Below are positions 41,614 to 52,533 of a stretch of 64,000 bases of DNA, piece by piece. Numbering within the stretch: position 1 is the first letter of the stretch; each line of letters starts with the position of its first letter. The notes under the pieces are model-generated. The model was not told where the DNA came from and did not search any database. It saw only the letters and a program-made list of their open reading frames with translations. The stretch covers positions 124,001 through 188,000 of the forward strand of contig NZ_OAOD01000004.1 of NCBI RefSeq assembly GCF_900205925.1. The letters are read 5' to 3'. A program made the translations under genes and the position numbers. The DNA is from Clostridium peptidivorans (lineage in GTDB: Bacteria > Bacillota > Clostridia > Clostridiales > Clostridiaceae).

Positions 41614-44600
41614 ATGAAAAATAATGTTATAAGACTTTATGTAGAGAAAAAGCCTGGTTTTGATGTTGAGGCAAAGCATTTGTTAAATGATTTAAGGGAT
41701 AACCTTGGAATGACTCAAGTTCCAGGATTAAGGCTTGTAAATAGGTATGATATAGATGGTGTTTTAAAAAGTACGTATGAAAAGGCAAAGGATTTAATAT
41801 TTTCAGAGAAAACTGTAGATAAAATTTATGAGGAAGAATTACCAGTTAAAGAAAACAGCAAAATTTTTGCAATGGAATACTTGCCTGGGCAATATGACCA
41901 AAGATCAGATTCAGCTTGTCAATGTATACAAATCTTAACAGAGGGTGAAGTAGCAGAAGTAGCTTCTGCAAAAGTCATAATAATAGATGGAGAAATAAGC
42001 GAAGAAGATTTTGCTAAGATAAAAAATTACTGTATAAACCCTGTAGATTCTAGAGAAGCTTCTTTTGAAAAACCAAATGGTATTTATAATGAGAGTAAAA
42101 TACCAGAGGATGTAATAATCTTAGAAGGCTTTATAGATTATGATAAAGAACAACTAAATACATTTTTAAATAAATTTAATTTAGCTATGAGCTTTGAGGA
42201 TTTATGCTTTTGTAAAGAATACTTTAAAGAAACTGAAAAGAGAAATCCAACGTTGACTGAGCTTAAGGTTATTGATACTTATTGGTCAGATCACTGTAGA
42301 CATACAACCTTTATGACCTCCATAGAAGATATACAGATAGAAAAGGGAATTTTTACTGAACCTATTGTAAGATCTTATGAGGAGTACTTAAAAGCTAGAG
42401 AATATGTTTATGAAGATAAAAAGAAAGATGTATGTCTTATGGACATTGCTGTTATAGCAATGAAAGAACTTAAAAAGAAAGGTTTATTAGAAGATTTAGA
42501 TGTTTCAGATGAAATCAATGCCTGCAGCATAGAAATTGATGTAGATGTGAATGGCAATGATGAAAAGTGGCTTTTAATGTTTAAAAATGAAACTCATAAT
42601 CATCCTACAGAAATTGAACCTTTTGGAGGAGCAGCTACTTGTCTTGGAGGAGCTATAAGAGATCCGCTATCTGGAAGAGCATATGTTTATCAAGCTATGA
42701 GAGTCACAGGAAGTGGAGATCCTAGAACAAAGGTTTCTGATACTCTTCCAGGGAAAATTGCTCAAAGAAAGATAACAATTGGGGCAGCTCAAGGCTATAG
42801 TTCTTATGGAAATCAAATTGGTCTTGCAACTGGCCAAGTTTCTGAATTATACGATGAAGGCTTTGTAGCTAAAAGAATGGAAGTAGGAGCAGTAATAGCT
42901 GCGGCACCAAAGGAAAATGTAGTAAGAGAAGAACCTAAGTGCGGGGACATAGTAGTTTTAATTGGTGGAAGAACAGGAAGAGATGGCTTAGGTGGTGCTA
43001 CAGGTTCTTCAAAGGAACATGATGAAGAATCAATTTTAAATTGTGGTGCTGAGGTACAAAAAGGAAATGCAGTAACTGAGAGAAAGATACAAAGATTATT
43101 TAGAAATCCTAAAGTAAGCAAAATGATTAAAAGATGTAATGACTTTGGAGCTGGTGGAGTTTCAGTAGCTATAGGAGAGCTTACAGATGGACTTGATATA
43201 AATTTAGATTTAGTTCCTAAAAAATACGATGGATTAGATGGAACAGAGCTTGCTATATCAGAATCACAGGAGCGTATGGCTGTGGTTGTAGCTAAAGAAG
43301 ATGTAGAAAAGCTTATAAATTTAGCAATAGATGAAAATGTTGAAGCTACAGTGGTTGCTGAAGTAACAGACAGCAACAGACTTAAAATGACCTGGAGAGG
43401 AAAAGACATTGTAAATGTAAGTAGAGACTTCTTAAATACCAATGGAGTTAAACAAACTACAGAAGCAGTTATAAAAGCTCCTTCTATAAAAGAAAATTAC
43501 TTTAATAAAGAAGCTCAAAATAAATTAAGTATTAAGGAAGCTTGGCTTTCTAATTTACAGAAGCTTAATGTATGTTCCCAAAAAGGAATGGGTGGAAGAT
43601 TTGACAGCACTATAGGAACAGGTACAGTTATTATGCCTTTTGGTGGAAGATATCAGGCAACACCTGCAGAAGGTATGGTAGCAAAGATACCAGTGCTTAA
43701 TGGAGAAACAAATACAGTGTCTATGATGACTTATGGATATAATCCTGAAATAGGAAAGTGGAGTCCATATCATGGAGCTATATATTCAATCGTTGAAGCC
43801 GTAACTAAAATGGTAGCTATGGGTGGAGATTACTCAAAGATAAGATTATCCCTTCAAGAATACTTTGAAAAGCTTGGTAAGGAATCAGAAAAATGGGGAA
43901 AACCTTTAGCAGCACTTTTAGGTGCATTGCATGCACAAAGAGAATTTGAAATACCTGCAATTGGAGGTAAAGACAGTATGTCTGGAACATTTAAGGATTT
44001 AAGTGTCCCTCCAACGGTAGTAGCATTTGCAGTTGCAACAAATAAGGCTTCTGATATTGTATCATCTGAATTTAAAAGAGCAAACAGCAAGGTAGTTTTA
44101 GTATCTGCTGTAAGAGATAATGAAGAAATTCCTGATTTTGAAGCTTTAAAGAAAAACTTTAACAAGATAACAGAACTTATAAAATCTAATAGAGTTTTAT
44201 CAGCCTTTTCAGTAAAAGGTGGTGGAGTTTCAGAAGCTATTAGTAAAATGTGCTTTGGAAATAAAATAGGAATGACTTTTGAGAAAGATATAGAATTTGA
44301 AGAATTGTTTAAACCAGATTATGGTTCAATCATTTTAGAATTAAATGAGATAGATAATTTAGAAGAAGTTTTTGGTGAAGCTCAATTTAAATTATTAGGA
44401 TATACAAAGGAAAATGAAGTAATTGAAGTTTGCAATGAAACAATAAGTTTAGAAGAAGCATATAAGGCATATGAAAAGCCATTAGAAGCAGTTTTCCCTA
44501 CAAAAGCTGAAGACTATAGCCAAGTTCTAGAAAATATAAGCTTTAATAATAAAAATATAAAAACACCTGTAATTAAAGTTGCTAAACCAAGAATATTTAT

Positions 44601-45351
44601 TCCAGCATTCCCAGGTACAAACTGTGAATATGACTCTCAAAGGGCCTTTGAAAGAGCAGGGGGAGTAGTAGATAGCTTTATATTTAGAAATTTATCATCT
44701 AAAGACATTGAAGAATCCATAGATGAAATGGTTAAAAAAATAAATAATTCACAAATTATTATGCTTCCAGGAGGATTCAGTGCAGGTGATGAACCAGATG
44801 GTTCAGGAAAGTTCATAGCAGCAGTATTTAGAAATGAAAGAGTAAAGTATGCAGTTATGGAACTTTTAAATAAAAGATATGGTTTAATGCTTGGCATATG
44901 CAACGGCTTCCAGGCACTTATAAAGCTTGGACTAGTACCTTATGGAGAAATAAGAGATTTAGATGAAACCAGCCCAACACTTACTTACAATAGCATAGGA
45001 AGACATATATCTTCTATGGTAAGTACAAAGGTAGTATCAAAGATTTCACCATGGTTAAACAATGTAGGAATTGGTGACATCCATACTATACCAATATCTC
45101 ATGGAGAAGGAAGATTTGTTTGTAGTGAGGATGAAATAAAGACATTAATTAAAAATGGACAAGTAGCTACCCAATATGTAGGAGATAATCCAAATGGTTC
45201 TTTCTATGGTGTAGAAGGTATAACAAGTCCAGATGGAAGAGTATTTGGTAAAATGGCCCACAGCGAAAGAGTTGGGGAATGGCTATATAAAAATATACCA
45301 GGAGATAAAGATCAGAAGTTATTTAAAGCAGGAGTTGACTATTTTAAATAA
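41614..45351 (+). CDS. purL: Phosphoribosylformylglycinamidine synthase, single-chain
   Basis: The protein has 1245 residues. ATG 41614 follows AAGGAGAAG; the frame opens earlier inside the riboswitch, which is not translated. It has an N-terminal PurS-like region, two AIRS-type synthase halves (cues NETHNHPTEIEPFGGA and GVDSMSG-type GGKDSMSGTF) and a C-terminal glutamine amidotransferase domain with Cys1096 in GICNG and SHGEGRF. It converts FGAR and glutamine to FGAM. Many Gram-positives use three proteins (PurS, PurQ, PurL); the fused form is typical of Clostridium and Proteobacteria. Confidence 0.97.
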   Translation: MKNNVIRLYVEKKPGFDVEAKHLLNDLRDNLGMTQVPGLRLVNRYDIDGVLKSTYEKAKDLIFSEKTVDKIYEEELPVKENSKIFAMEYLPGQYDQRSDSACQCIQILTEGEVAEVASAKVIIIDGEISEEDFAKIKNYCINPVDSREASFEKPNGIYNESKIPEDVIILEGFIDYDKEQLNTFLNKFNLAMSFEDLCFCKEYFKETEKRNPTLTELKVIDTYWSDHCRHTTFMTSIEDIQIEKGIFTEPIVRSYEEYLKAREYVYEDKKKDVCLMDIAVIAMKELKKKGLLEDLDVSDEINACSIEIDVDVNGNDEKWLLMFKNETHNHPTEIEPFGGAATCLGGAIRDPLSGRAYVYQAMRVTGSGDPRTKVSDTLPGKIAQRKITIGAAQGYSSYGNQIGLATGQVSELYDEGFVAKRMEVGAVIAAAPKENVVREEPKCGDIVVLIGGRTGRDGLGGATGSSKEHDEESILNCGAEVQKGNAVTERKIQRLFRNPKVSKMIKRCNDFGAGGVSVAIGELTDGLDINLDLVPKKYDGLDGTELAISESQERMAVVVAKEDVEKLINLAIDENVEATVVAEVTDSNRLKMTWRGKDIVNVSRDFLNTNGVKQTTEAVIKAPSIKENYFNKEAQNKLSIKEAWLSNLQKLNVCSQKGMGGRFDSTIGTGTVIMPFGGRYQATPAEGMVAKIPVLNGETNTVSMMTYGYNPEIGKWSPYHGAIYSIVEAVTKMVAMGGDYSKIRLSLQEYFEKLGKESEKWGKPLAALLGALHAQREFEIPAIGGKDSMSGTFKDLSVPPTVVAFAVATNKASDIVSSEFKRANSKVVLVSAVRDNEEIPDFEALKKNFNKITELIKSNRVLSAFSVKGGGVSEAISKMCFGNKIGMTFEKDIEFEELFKPDYGSIILELNEIDNLEEVFGEAQFKLLGYTKENEVIEVCNETISLEEAYKAYEKPLEAVFPTKAEDYSQVLENISFNNKNIKTPVIKVAKPRIFIPAFPGTNCEYDSQRAFERAGGVVDSFIFRNLSSKDIEESIDEMVKKINNSQIIMLPGGFSAGDEPDGSGKFIAAVFRNERVKYAVMELLNKRYGLMLGICNGFQALIKLGLVPYGEIRDLDETSPTLTYNSIGRHISSMVSTKVVSKISPWLNNVGIGDIHTIPISHGEGRFVCSEDEIKTLIKNGQVATQYVGDNPNGSFYGVEGITSPDGRVFGKMAHSERVGEWLYKNIPGDKDQKLFKAGVDYFK

Positions 45352-45381
45352 CAATTTAAAACCAACTAAGGAGGCGTTTTT

Positions 45382-45861
45382 ATGAAGGTTGCAATTATAT
45401 TTGGAAGTAAGTCAGATACAGACGTTATGAAGGGAGCAGCAACAGCATTAAAGGAATTTAACATTGATTATAAAGCCTTTGTGCTTTCTGCTCATAGAGT
45501 ACCAGAAAAACTTGCAGAGGTTTTAAAACAAGCTGAAAAAGATGGCTGTGAATGTATTATAGCAGGAGCAGGCCTTGCTGCGCATTTGCCTGGAGTAATA
45601 GCTTCTCATACAACGCTGCCAGTTATAGGAGTACCAATTAATGCGGCTATTAATGGATTAGATGCTCTTTTATCTATAGTTCAGATGCCCAAATCCATAC
45701 CAGTAGGCACTGTTGGAATAAATAATAGTTATAATGCTGGAATGCTTGCGGTACAAATGTTATCTCTTAAGTATCCAGATTTAAAAGAAGCTTTAGTAGA
45801 GTATAGAAAAACAATGAAAGAAAAATTTATAAATGAAAATAATGAAGGAGTGGAATTATAA
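45382..45861 (+). CDS. purE: PurE, phosphoribosylaminoimidazole carboxylase/mutase
   Basis: The protein has 159 residues with [17 protein letters not shown] and [11 protein letters not shown], then [12 protein letters not shown], so the CO2/CAIR-binding site is complete. The pattern fits class I-like PurE, but LAAHLPG differs slightly from the commonest AGGAAHLPG. No PurK is encoded here, so it is open whether it takes CO2 directly or works with a PurK elsewhere. It overlaps purC by 1 base. It follows purL by 30 bases. Confidence 0.95.
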   Translation: MKVAIIFGSKSDTDVMKGAATALKEFNIDYKAFVLSAHRVPEKLAEVLKQAEKDGCECIIAGAGLAAHLPGVIASHTTLPVIGVPINAAINGLDALLSIVQMPKSIPVGTVGINNSYNAGMLAVQMLSLKYPDLKEALVEYRKTMKEKFINENNEGVEL

Positions 45862-46571
45862 TGGAAAAATTAAACATGATTTATGAAGGAAAAGCAAAAA
45901 AGGTATATAGTACAGAGGATAGCGATAAAGTTGTTATATATTATAAAGACGATGCAACAGCTTTTAATGGAGAGAAAAAAGGACAAATTGAAGACAAAGG
46001 CGTTTTTAACAATACAATAACTTCTGCAATTTTTAATCTTCTTGAAAGCAAGGGAGTTAAGACTCACTTTATAAAGAAATTAAGTGACAGAGAGCAGCTT
46101 TGTAAAAAGGTGGATATCATACCTCTTGAGGTTATAGTGAGAAACGTGGCAGCTGGAAGTATGGCAAAAAGACTAGGACTTGAAGAAGGCTATAGATTAA
46201 ATACTACAGTTTTTGAACTTAGCTATAAAAATGATGAATTAGGAGATCCGTTAATAAACGATTATCATGCAGTGGCAATTGGGGCTACAACTTTTGATGA
46301 ACTTCAAGCTATATATGTAATGACTTCAAATATTAATAACATATTGAAAGATTTCTTTATAAAGCAAAATATTAAACTTATAGACTTTAAACTTGAATTT
46401 GGGAAAACAAAGGATGGGGAAATAGTTCTTGCAGATGAAATATCCCCAGATACTTGTAGATTTTGGGATGCAGAAACCAATGAAAAGCTTGATAAGGATA
46501 GATTTAGAAGAGATCTTGGAAATGTAAAAGAAGCTTACACTGAAATGTTAAAAAGAGTATGTGGAGAGTAG
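45861..46571 (+). CDS. purC: SAICAR synthase PurC
   Basis: The protein has 236 residues. It starts with [13 protein letters not shown], the typical PurC opening, and has [11 protein letters not shown] for ATP and metal binding, [11 protein letters not shown], and [12 protein letters not shown] near the end. It joins CAIR with aspartate using ATP. It starts one base into the purE stop and ends 4 bases before purF. Confidence 0.97.
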   Translation: MEKLNMIYEGKAKKVYSTEDSDKVVIYYKDDATAFNGEKKGQIEDKGVFNNTITSAIFNLLESKGVKTHFIKKLSDREQLCKKVDIIPLEVIVRNVAAGSMAKRLGLEEGYRLNTTVFELSYKNDELGDPLINDYHAVAIGATTFDELQAIYVMTSNINNILKDFFIKQNIKLIDFKLEFGKTKDGEIVLADEISPDTCRFWDAETNEKLDKDRFRRDLGNVKEAYTEMLKRVCGE

Positions 46572-46575
46572 GGAT

Positions 46576-47985
46576 ATGATGATATTTGAAGATGAGGATA
46601 AGTTCAAAGAAGAATGTGGAGTATTTGGAATTTTTGCAAATGAAGACCTTGATGTATCCTCTATAACTTACTATGGACTTTATGCTCTTCAACATAGAGG
46701 GCAAGAAAGTGCAGGGATAGCAGTATCAGACAATGAAAAAATAGAATGCCACAAGGACATGGGTCTTGTGGCAGATATATTCAATCAAGATAATCTTAGA
46801 GATATGAAAGGCTCTATTGCAATAGGTCACGTTAGATATTCAACTACAGGATCAAGTAATGTAAATAATGCTCAGCCTATAGTTAGTAAGTACAAGCTTG
46901 GAACAATTGCTATAGCTCATAACGGAAATCTTGTTAATGCAGATGTTATAAGGGAGTTATTAGAAGATGGGGGATGTATATTCCAAACATCTATAGACTC
47001 TGAAGTTATTCTAAGTCTTATAGCAAGGGGAGCAAAAAGAGGAATAGAAAGAGCTGTAGTGGATGCAATACAAGCAGTTAAGGGTTCATATGCTATAGTT
47101 CTTTTAACAGAAGATAAATTAATCGGAGTAAGAGATCCAGCTGGTATAAGACCTCTTTGTATAGGAAAGATCAATGAAAGCTATATACTTTGCTCTGAAA
47201 GTTGTGCACTAGATGCAGTAGGAGCAGAATTTATTAGAGATGTAGACCCTGGTGAAATAGTTATTATTGATAAAGAAGGATTAAGATCCATAAGTTTTGG
47301 AGAAAAAATAAAGCCGGAAACCTGTGCCTTTGAGTATATATATTTTGCAAGACCTGACAGCGTTATAGACGGAATAAATGTGTATACTTCAAGAATAGAA
47401 GCAGGAAAGCAGCTTTTTAAAGAGCACCCTGTGGAAGCGGATATAGTCATAGGAGTTCCTGATTCAGGATTGCAGGCTGCTATGGGCTATGCTAAAGCAT
47501 CAGGAATACCTTATGATACGGGTTTTATAAAAAATAAGTATGTAGGAAGAACTTTTATTTCTCCTTCTCAAGAACTTAGAGAAAGAGCTGTTGCTGTAAA
47601 GTTAAATCCTTTAAAGATTAATGTGGCAGGAAAGAGAGTAGTACTTATTGATGACTCTATAGTTAGAGGAACCACCAGTAGAAAACTTGTAGATTCCTTG
47701 AAAAAAGCTGGAGCTACAGAGGTTCATTTTATATCAGCTTCACCTGTAGTAAAGTACCCTTGCTATTTTGGCATAGATACGCCTTATAGAAATGGATTAA
47801 TTGGTGCCTGTAAAGATATTGATAGCATAAGAGAAGAAATTGGTGCAGATAGCCTAGGATATTTAAGTATAGAAGGACTGCTTAAGGCATTAGGCGGAAA
47901 AAATAAGTTTTGTTTAGGATGCTTTAATGGATTCTATCCAGTTTCAGCTCCAATGGAATCGGCAAAAGATCGTTTGGAAAAATAA
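46576..47985 (+). CDS. purF: Amidophosphoribosyltransferase PurF
   Basis: The protein has 469 residues. ATG 46576 is chosen with GGAGAG 7 bases before. Cys14 in ECGVFGIF would be the nucleophile of glutamine amidation after removal of a 13-residue propeptide, as in the B. subtilis enzyme. The PRTase loop VLIDDSIVRGTT is intact. Cysteines in ETCAFEY, KYPCYFG and CLGC match the four ligands of the oxygen-sensitive 4Fe-4S cluster. It makes phosphoribosylamine, the first committed step. Feedback by purine nucleotides is known for the family. Confidence 0.97.
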   Translation: MMIFEDEDKFKEECGVFGIFANEDLDVSSITYYGLYALQHRGQESAGIAVSDNEKIECHKDMGLVADIFNQDNLRDMKGSIAIGHVRYSTTGSSNVNNAQPIVSKYKLGTIAIAHNGNLVNADVIRELLEDGGCIFQTSIDSEVILSLIARGAKRGIERAVVDAIQAVKGSYAIVLLTEDKLIGVRDPAGIRPLCIGKINESYILCSESCALDAVGAEFIRDVDPGEIVIIDKEGLRSISFGEKIKPETCAFEYIYFARPDSVIDGINVYTSRIEAGKQLFKEHPVEADIVIGVPDSGLQAAMGYAKASGIPYDTGFIKNKYVGRTFISPSQELRERAVAVKLNPLKINVAGKRVVLIDDSIVRGTTSRKLVDSLKKAGATEVHFISASPVVKYPCYFGIDTPYRNGLIGACKDIDSIREEIGADSLGYLSIEGLLKALGGKNKFCLGCFNGFYPVSAPMESAKDRLEK

Positions 47986-48005
47986 ATAGTCTTGGAGGAT
48001 AGTAA

Positions 48006-49004
48006 ATGATAACTTACAAGGATTCAGGAGTAAATATTGAAGAAGGTTACAAGTCAGTAAGTCTTATAAAGGAACATGCTAAAAAAACCTTTATTCCAGG
48101 AGTTATAAACAATATAGGAAGTTTTGCAGGAATGTTTGAAATAGGAAGTGGATACAAAAATCCAGTACTGGTTTCAGGCACAGATGGAGTTGGTACAAAG
48201 CTTGATATAGCCTTTAAGACAAAAAAATATGACACTGTAGGTATAGATTGCGTTGCCATGTCTGTTAATGATATTTTATGCCATGGAGCAAAACCACTTT
48301 TCTTTTTAGATTATTTAGCTTGTGGAAAGCTTGAAGCAGAAGTTGCTGAACAGTTTGTTAAAGGCGTTTCAGAGGGATGCATAGAAGCAGGATGTGCATT
48401 AATTGGCGGAGAAACAGCAGAAATGCCTGGTTTTTATAGAGATGGAGAATATGACATTGCAGGATTTGCAGTGGGAATAGTTGATAAAGATAAAATTATT
48501 GATGGAAGTAAGATTAAAGAAGGTGATGTTCTTATAGGAATAGAGTCTTCAGGAATACACAGTAATGGATATTCTTTAGTTAGAAAACTTATAACAGATT
48601 TAAATGAAGATTTTAATGATAAAAAAATGGGAGAAGTACTTTTAACTCCAACTAAAATATATGTAAAGCCAGTACTTAAACTTTTAGAAAGCTTTGATGT
48701 AAAAGGTATGGCTCACATTACAGGAGGAGGATTCTTTGAAAATATTCCTAGAATGTTTAAAGATGATTTAACTGCTGTAATTGATAAAAATAGTTTTGAT
48801 ATGCCAGATATATTTAAGTACATTATGTCATTAGGTGTTAAAGAAGAGCATATGTTCAATACATTTAATATGGGAATAGGTTTTGTAATTTGTGTTAAGG
48901 AAGAGGATAAGGATAATGTACTAAATGCGTTAAAAGAACTAAATCAAAAAGCATATCACATTGGACATGTGGAAGCTGGGGGTGCAGGAGTTTGCTTAAA
49001 ATAG
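48006..49004 (+). CDS. purM: AIR synthetase PurM
   Basis: The protein has 332 residues. It has the AIRS fold: GTDGVGTKL with the binding Asp, CVAMSVNDILCHGAKPLFFLD, GGETAEMPG and ITGGGFFENIPRM. It closes the imidazole ring of FGAM with ATP. The GGAGG-type site fits the ATG. Its last 13 bases overlap purN. Confidence 0.97.
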   Translation: MITYKDSGVNIEEGYKSVSLIKEHAKKTFIPGVINNIGSFAGMFEIGSGYKNPVLVSGTDGVGTKLDIAFKTKKYDTVGIDCVAMSVNDILCHGAKPLFFLDYLACGKLEAEVAEQFVKGVSEGCIEAGCALIGGETAEMPGFYRDGEYDIAGFAVGIVDKDKIIDGSKIKEGDVLIGIESSGIHSNGYSLVRKLITDLNEDFNDKKMGEVLLTPTKIYVKPVLKLLESFDVKGMAHITGGGFFENIPRMFKDDLTAVIDKNSFDMPDIFKYIMSLGVKEEHMFNTFNMGIGFVICVKEEDKDNVLNALKELNQKAYHIGHVEAGGAGVCLK

Positions 49005-49600
49005 CAGTACTAGTATCAGGAAGCGGAAGCAATCTTCAATCCATAATTGATAGTATAGAAGCTGAAAAATTGAAATGTACCATAGAAATGGTTATAAGTG
49101 ATAGAGAAGGAACTTTTGGAATTGAAAGAGCAAAACAAAAGGGAATAAAAACTTATGTTTTAGATAAGAAAATATATGGAAGAGAAATTTCAAAAAACAT
49201 TCTTAGCTTAACTGAAAATAAAGTAGATTTAATTGTTTTAGCAGGCTTTTTATCAATTTTAGATAGTGAACTAATAACTAGTTTTAAAAATAAAATTATA
49301 AATATTCATCCTTCGCTTATACCTTCATTTTGTGGACCTGGTATGTATGGAATTAAAGTTCATGAAAAAGCAATAGATTATGGAGTTAGGTTTTCAGGAT
49401 GTACAGTACATTTTGTAGATGAAGGCACAGATACAGGAGCTATAATTTCTCAAAGAATAGTTCCTGTTTACCAAGATGATACTGCAGATACTCTTCAAAA
49501 GAGAGTGCTTAAGGAAGAACATGAAATCCTTCCTGAGGTTATTAATTTAATAGCTGAAGGAAGAGTTAAAGTGGAAGAAAGAAAAATAACTATTGTATAA
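48992..49600 (+). CDS. purN: GAR transformylase PurN
   Basis: The protein has 202 residues with a TTG start, supported by GGAG inside purM and the coupled overlap of 13 bases. It starts LKIAVLVSGSGSNLQ; the catalytic triad is visible as Asn and His in INIHPSLIP and Asp in DEGTDTG. It transfers the formyl group of 10-formyl-THF to GAR. Clostridia have a long FCGPGMYGIKVHEKA loop, as here. Confidence 0.95.
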   Translation: MLKIAVLVSGSGSNLQSIIDSIEAEKLKCTIEMVISDREGTFGIERAKQKGIKTYVLDKKIYGREISKNILSLTENKVDLIVLAGFLSILDSELITSFKNKIINIHPSLIPSFCGPGMYGIKVHEKAIDYGVRFSGCTVHFVDEGTDTGAIISQRIVPVYQDDTADTLQKRVLKEEHEILPEVINLIAEGRVKVEERKITIV

Positions 49601-49627
49601 TCATAAATTTTTAGGAGGCCTAAATCT

Positions 49628-51130
49628 ATGTTGAAAAGAGCGTTAATAAGTGTTTATGATAAGACTAATTTACTGCCATTAGCAGAGTTTTTAGTAAATA
49701 AAGATGTAGAGATATTATCTACTGGTGGAACTTATAAATTTTTAAAGGAAAATGGAATAGCTGTTACAGAAGTTTCAGAGGTAACAGGCTTTGAGGAAAT
49801 TCTTGATGGAAGAGTTAAAACTCTTCATCCAATAATACATGGTGGAATACTTGCCATAAGAGATAATAGTGAACATATGGAAACCATAGGAAGAAAGGGC
49901 ATAACACCTATCGATATGGTAGTAGTTAATCTTTATCCTTTCTTTAATAAAGTTGAAGAAAATATATCCTTTGATGAAAAGGTTGAATTTATAGATATTG
50001 GTGGTCCAACAATGATAAGGGCAGCAGCTAAAAACTTTAGAGACGTAATTGTTCTTACAAACACATCAGATTATGAAATAGTTATGAAAGAGCTTCAAGA
50101 AACTGGAGAAGTTGACTTTGGAACTAGAAAGAAATTAGCTGGAAAAGTATTTAATCTTATGTCAGCCTATGATGCAGCTATTAGTAATTTCTTATTAGAA
50201 GAAGAAAATTACCCAGAATACTTAACTATTTCATATAAGAAAGAATTAAATTTAAGATATGGTGAAAATCCACATCAAAGTGCATCTTACTATACTCAAA
50301 CCACAGGAAAAGGTGCTATGAAAAACTTTGTACAGTTAAATGGAAAGGAACTTTCCTATAATAACATAAAGGATATGGATGTTGCTTGGAATATTATATG
50401 TGACTTTCAAGAAACTGTATGTTGTGCAGTAAAGCACAATACTCCTTGTGGTGTAGCATTAGGTACCAATGTTAAGGAAGCTTACTTAAAAGCTTATAAA
50501 TGTGATGAGATGTCCATATTTGGAGGTATAGTAGCCTTTAATAAAAAAGTAGATAAGTGTGCAGCAGAGGAACTTGTAAAGATATTCCTTGAAATAGTTA
50601 TAGCGCCAGAATTTGATGAGGAAGCTTTAGAAATTCTTAAAGGAAAGAAAAATTTAAGAGTTATAAAAGGAGAAATTGAGCCACAAAATGGATTTGAGTT
50701 TGCATCTGTTGATGGAGGAATACTTGTACAAGAAAGAGATAATAAACTTATGGAACATATAGACTATGTAACAGAAAATAAGCCAAGTGTAGAACAAATG
50801 ACAGATTTAGTATTTGGTATGAAGGTTTGTAAATATGTAAAATCCAATGCTATTGTAGTAGTTAAAGACGGTATGGCAAAGGGAATTGCAGGAGGACAAA
50901 CAAATAGGATTTGGGCAGCGGCTCAGGCGTTAGATAGAGCAAAGGATGGAGTTATCATAGCTTCAGATGCGTTCTTCCCATTTGGTGATGTAGTAGATGA
51001 AGCGGCAAAGTACAAAATAAAGGCAATAATTCAACCTGGTGGTTCAATAAGAGACACTGAGTCTATCGAGGCATGCAATAAATATGGAATTTCAATGGTG
51101 TTTACAGGAGTAAGACATTTCAAACATTAA
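49628..51130 (+). CDS. purH: AICAR transformylase/IMP cyclohydrolase PurH
   Basis: The protein has 500 residues. The N-terminal IMP cyclohydrolase part (about 1-190) starts [11 protein letters not shown] and has STGGTYKFL and [13 protein letters not shown]. The C-terminal transformylase part has [17 protein letters not shown] and [10 protein letters not shown] with the active Lys-His pieces. It carries out the last two steps to IMP. GGAGG lies before the ATG. It has 1 base to the purD frame. Confidence 0.97.
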   Translation: MLKRALISVYDKTNLLPLAEFLVNKDVEILSTGGTYKFLKENGIAVTEVSEVTGFEEILDGRVKTLHPIIHGGILAIRDNSEHMETIGRKGITPIDMVVVNLYPFFNKVEENISFDEKVEFIDIGGPTMIRAAAKNFRDVIVLTNTSDYEIVMKELQETGEVDFGTRKKLAGKVFNLMSAYDAAISNFLLEEENYPEYLTISYKKELNLRYGENPHQSASYYTQTTGKGAMKNFVQLNGKELSYNNIKDMDVAWNIICDFQETVCCAVKHNTPCGVALGTNVKEAYLKAYKCDEMSIFGGIVAFNKKVDKCAAEELVKIFLEIVIAPEFDEEALEILKGKKNLRVIKGEIEPQNGFEFASVDGGILVQERDNKLMEHIDYVTENKPSVEQMTDLVFGMKVCKYVKSNAIVVVKDGMAKGIAGGQTNRIWAAAQALDRAKDGVIIASDAFFPFGDVVDEAAKYKIKAIIQPGGSIRDTESIEACNKYGISMVFTGVRHFKH

Positions 51131-51146
51131 GGTGGGTGTTGTATTA

Positions 51147-52394
51147 ATGAAAGTATTGGTTATAGGAAGCGGCGGACGTGAGCATGCTATAGTTTGGAAG
51201 CTTGCGCAAAGTCCTTTGGTACATCAAATATATTGTGCTCCAGGAAATGGAGGGACTGCTTTAGAAAACAAATGCAAAAATTTAAATATATATAAGAACG
51301 AAGAGCTTTTACAATTTGCTAAAGAAAATGATATTAATATTACTGTAGTAGGTCCAGAAGTACCTTTGGTTGAAGGAATAGTAGATATGTTTAAAGAAGC
51401 TTCACTTAAGATTTTTGGGCCTTCAAAAAAGGGCGCAGATCTTGAAGGAAGTAAAGCTTGTGCAAAGAACTTTATGAAGAAGTATGGTATTAAAACAGCA
51501 GCTTATGAAGTTTTTGAAAATCCTGTTGACTCCATTGAGTACTTAAAAAATTGTTCCTATCCAACAGTTATAAAAGCAGATGGCCTTGCAGCGGGAAAAG
51601 GTGTTGCTATTTGCCAAAACTTTGAGGAAGCAAAGGCATGTATTGAAAGCTTTATGGTTGAAGATGTATTTAAGGGAGCAGGAAATAGAGTTGTTATAGA
51701 GGAATTTTTAGAAGGTGTTGAAGCTTCTATACTTGCAATAACAGATGGAGAAACTATGATTCCATTTTTATCAGCAAAGGATCATAAGACTATTTATGAA
51801 GATAACAAAGGCCCTAATACAGGTGGTATGGGAGTAATCAGCCCTAATCCTTATTGCACAAATGAGGTTTTAGAAAGCTTTATAGAAGATATAATGAATC
51901 CAACCTTAAAAGGTTTCTCAGAAGAAAATATGGATTACACTGGAATTGTATTCTTTGGTATTATGATAACTAAAAAGGGAGTATATCTTTTAGAATACAA
52001 TGTGCGCATGGGAGATCCAGAAACTCAAGCTGTACTTCCACTAATGGAAAGCGATTTTATGGAACTAATTATGTGTGCTTTAAATAAAAATCTTAATAAT
52101 TATAGTATAACATGGAAAGATAAGCATTCCTGCTGTGTAGTTGCAGCTTCTGGAGGATATCCAAGCAAATATGATACAGGACTTTCAATAAGTGGAGTAG
52201 ACAGTACTGAGGACAAGGTATTTGTTGCTGGAGCAAATCTTGAAGGAGAAAGCCTTTTAACTTCTGGCGGTAGAGTATTAGCAGTTACTGCTTTAGGAGA
52301 TACATTAGATGAAGCTAGAAGTAATGCTTATAATGAAATTAAAAAAGTTAATTTTGAAGGGATGTATTATAGAAAAGACATAGGAAAGATTTAG
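51147..52394 (+). CDS. purD: GAR synthetase PurD
   Basis: The protein has 415 residues. ATG 51147 with GGTGG upstream is chosen over a GTG at 51132 that overlaps that site. It starts MKVLVIGSGGREHAI; the ATP-grasp domain has VIKADGLAAGKGVAI and GPNTGGMG, and LEYNVRMGDPETQA holds metal ligands. It joins phosphoribosylamine with glycine. It is last in the operon; the operon lacks purK, purB and guaAB, which must lie elsewhere. Confidence 0.97.
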   Translation: MKVLVIGSGGREHAIVWKLAQSPLVHQIYCAPGNGGTALENKCKNLNIYKNEELLQFAKENDINITVVGPEVPLVEGIVDMFKEASLKIFGPSKKGADLEGSKACAKNFMKKYGIKTAAYEVFENPVDSIEYLKNCSYPTVIKADGLAAGKGVAICQNFEEAKACIESFMVEDVFKGAGNRVVIEEFLEGVEASILAITDGETMIPFLSAKDHKTIYEDNKGPNTGGMGVISPNPYCTNEVLESFIEDIMNPTLKGFSEENMDYTGIVFFGIMITKKGVYLLEYNVRMGDPETQAVLPLMESDFMELIMCALNKNLNNYSITWKDKHSCCVVAASGGYPSKYDTGLSISGVDSTEDKVFVAGANLEGESLLTSGGRVLAVTALGDTLDEARSNAYNEIKKVNFEGMYYRKDIGKI

Positions 52395-52418
52395 GAAAAA
52401 TGCCAAGGTTTTTTTCTA

Positions 52419-52446
52419 GGCACCAGGAGTTAGGAGTCAGGAAAAC
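52419..52446. repeat. Heptad-periodic intergenic repeat, locus C
   Basis: After purD, 7-mers read GGCACCA, GGAGTTA, GGAGTCA, GGAAAAC. A related TAGGGGT, TAGGTAA pair lies at about 52552-52566. Same period as the other loci. Confidence 0.6.
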
Positions 52447-52506
52447 ACTGATTAAGATGAAGTTATAATAATTTTATTTTAGATTTGCTTAATATTATAA
52501 CATAGG

Positions 52507-52533
52507 CACCAGCTTTTGAGCTGGTGTTTTTTT
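52507..52533 (+). terminator. Terminator of the purine operon
   Basis: The stem CACCAGCT/AGCTGGTG with a TTTG loop is followed by seven T residues. Confidence 0.9.

Noticed and set aside
42813..43442. Long reverse-strand frame inside purL (209 codons)
   Set aside because: It mirrors the codon pattern of purL, is Ser/Thr/Pro-biased as antisense frames of AT-rich genes are, and has no ribosome binding site.
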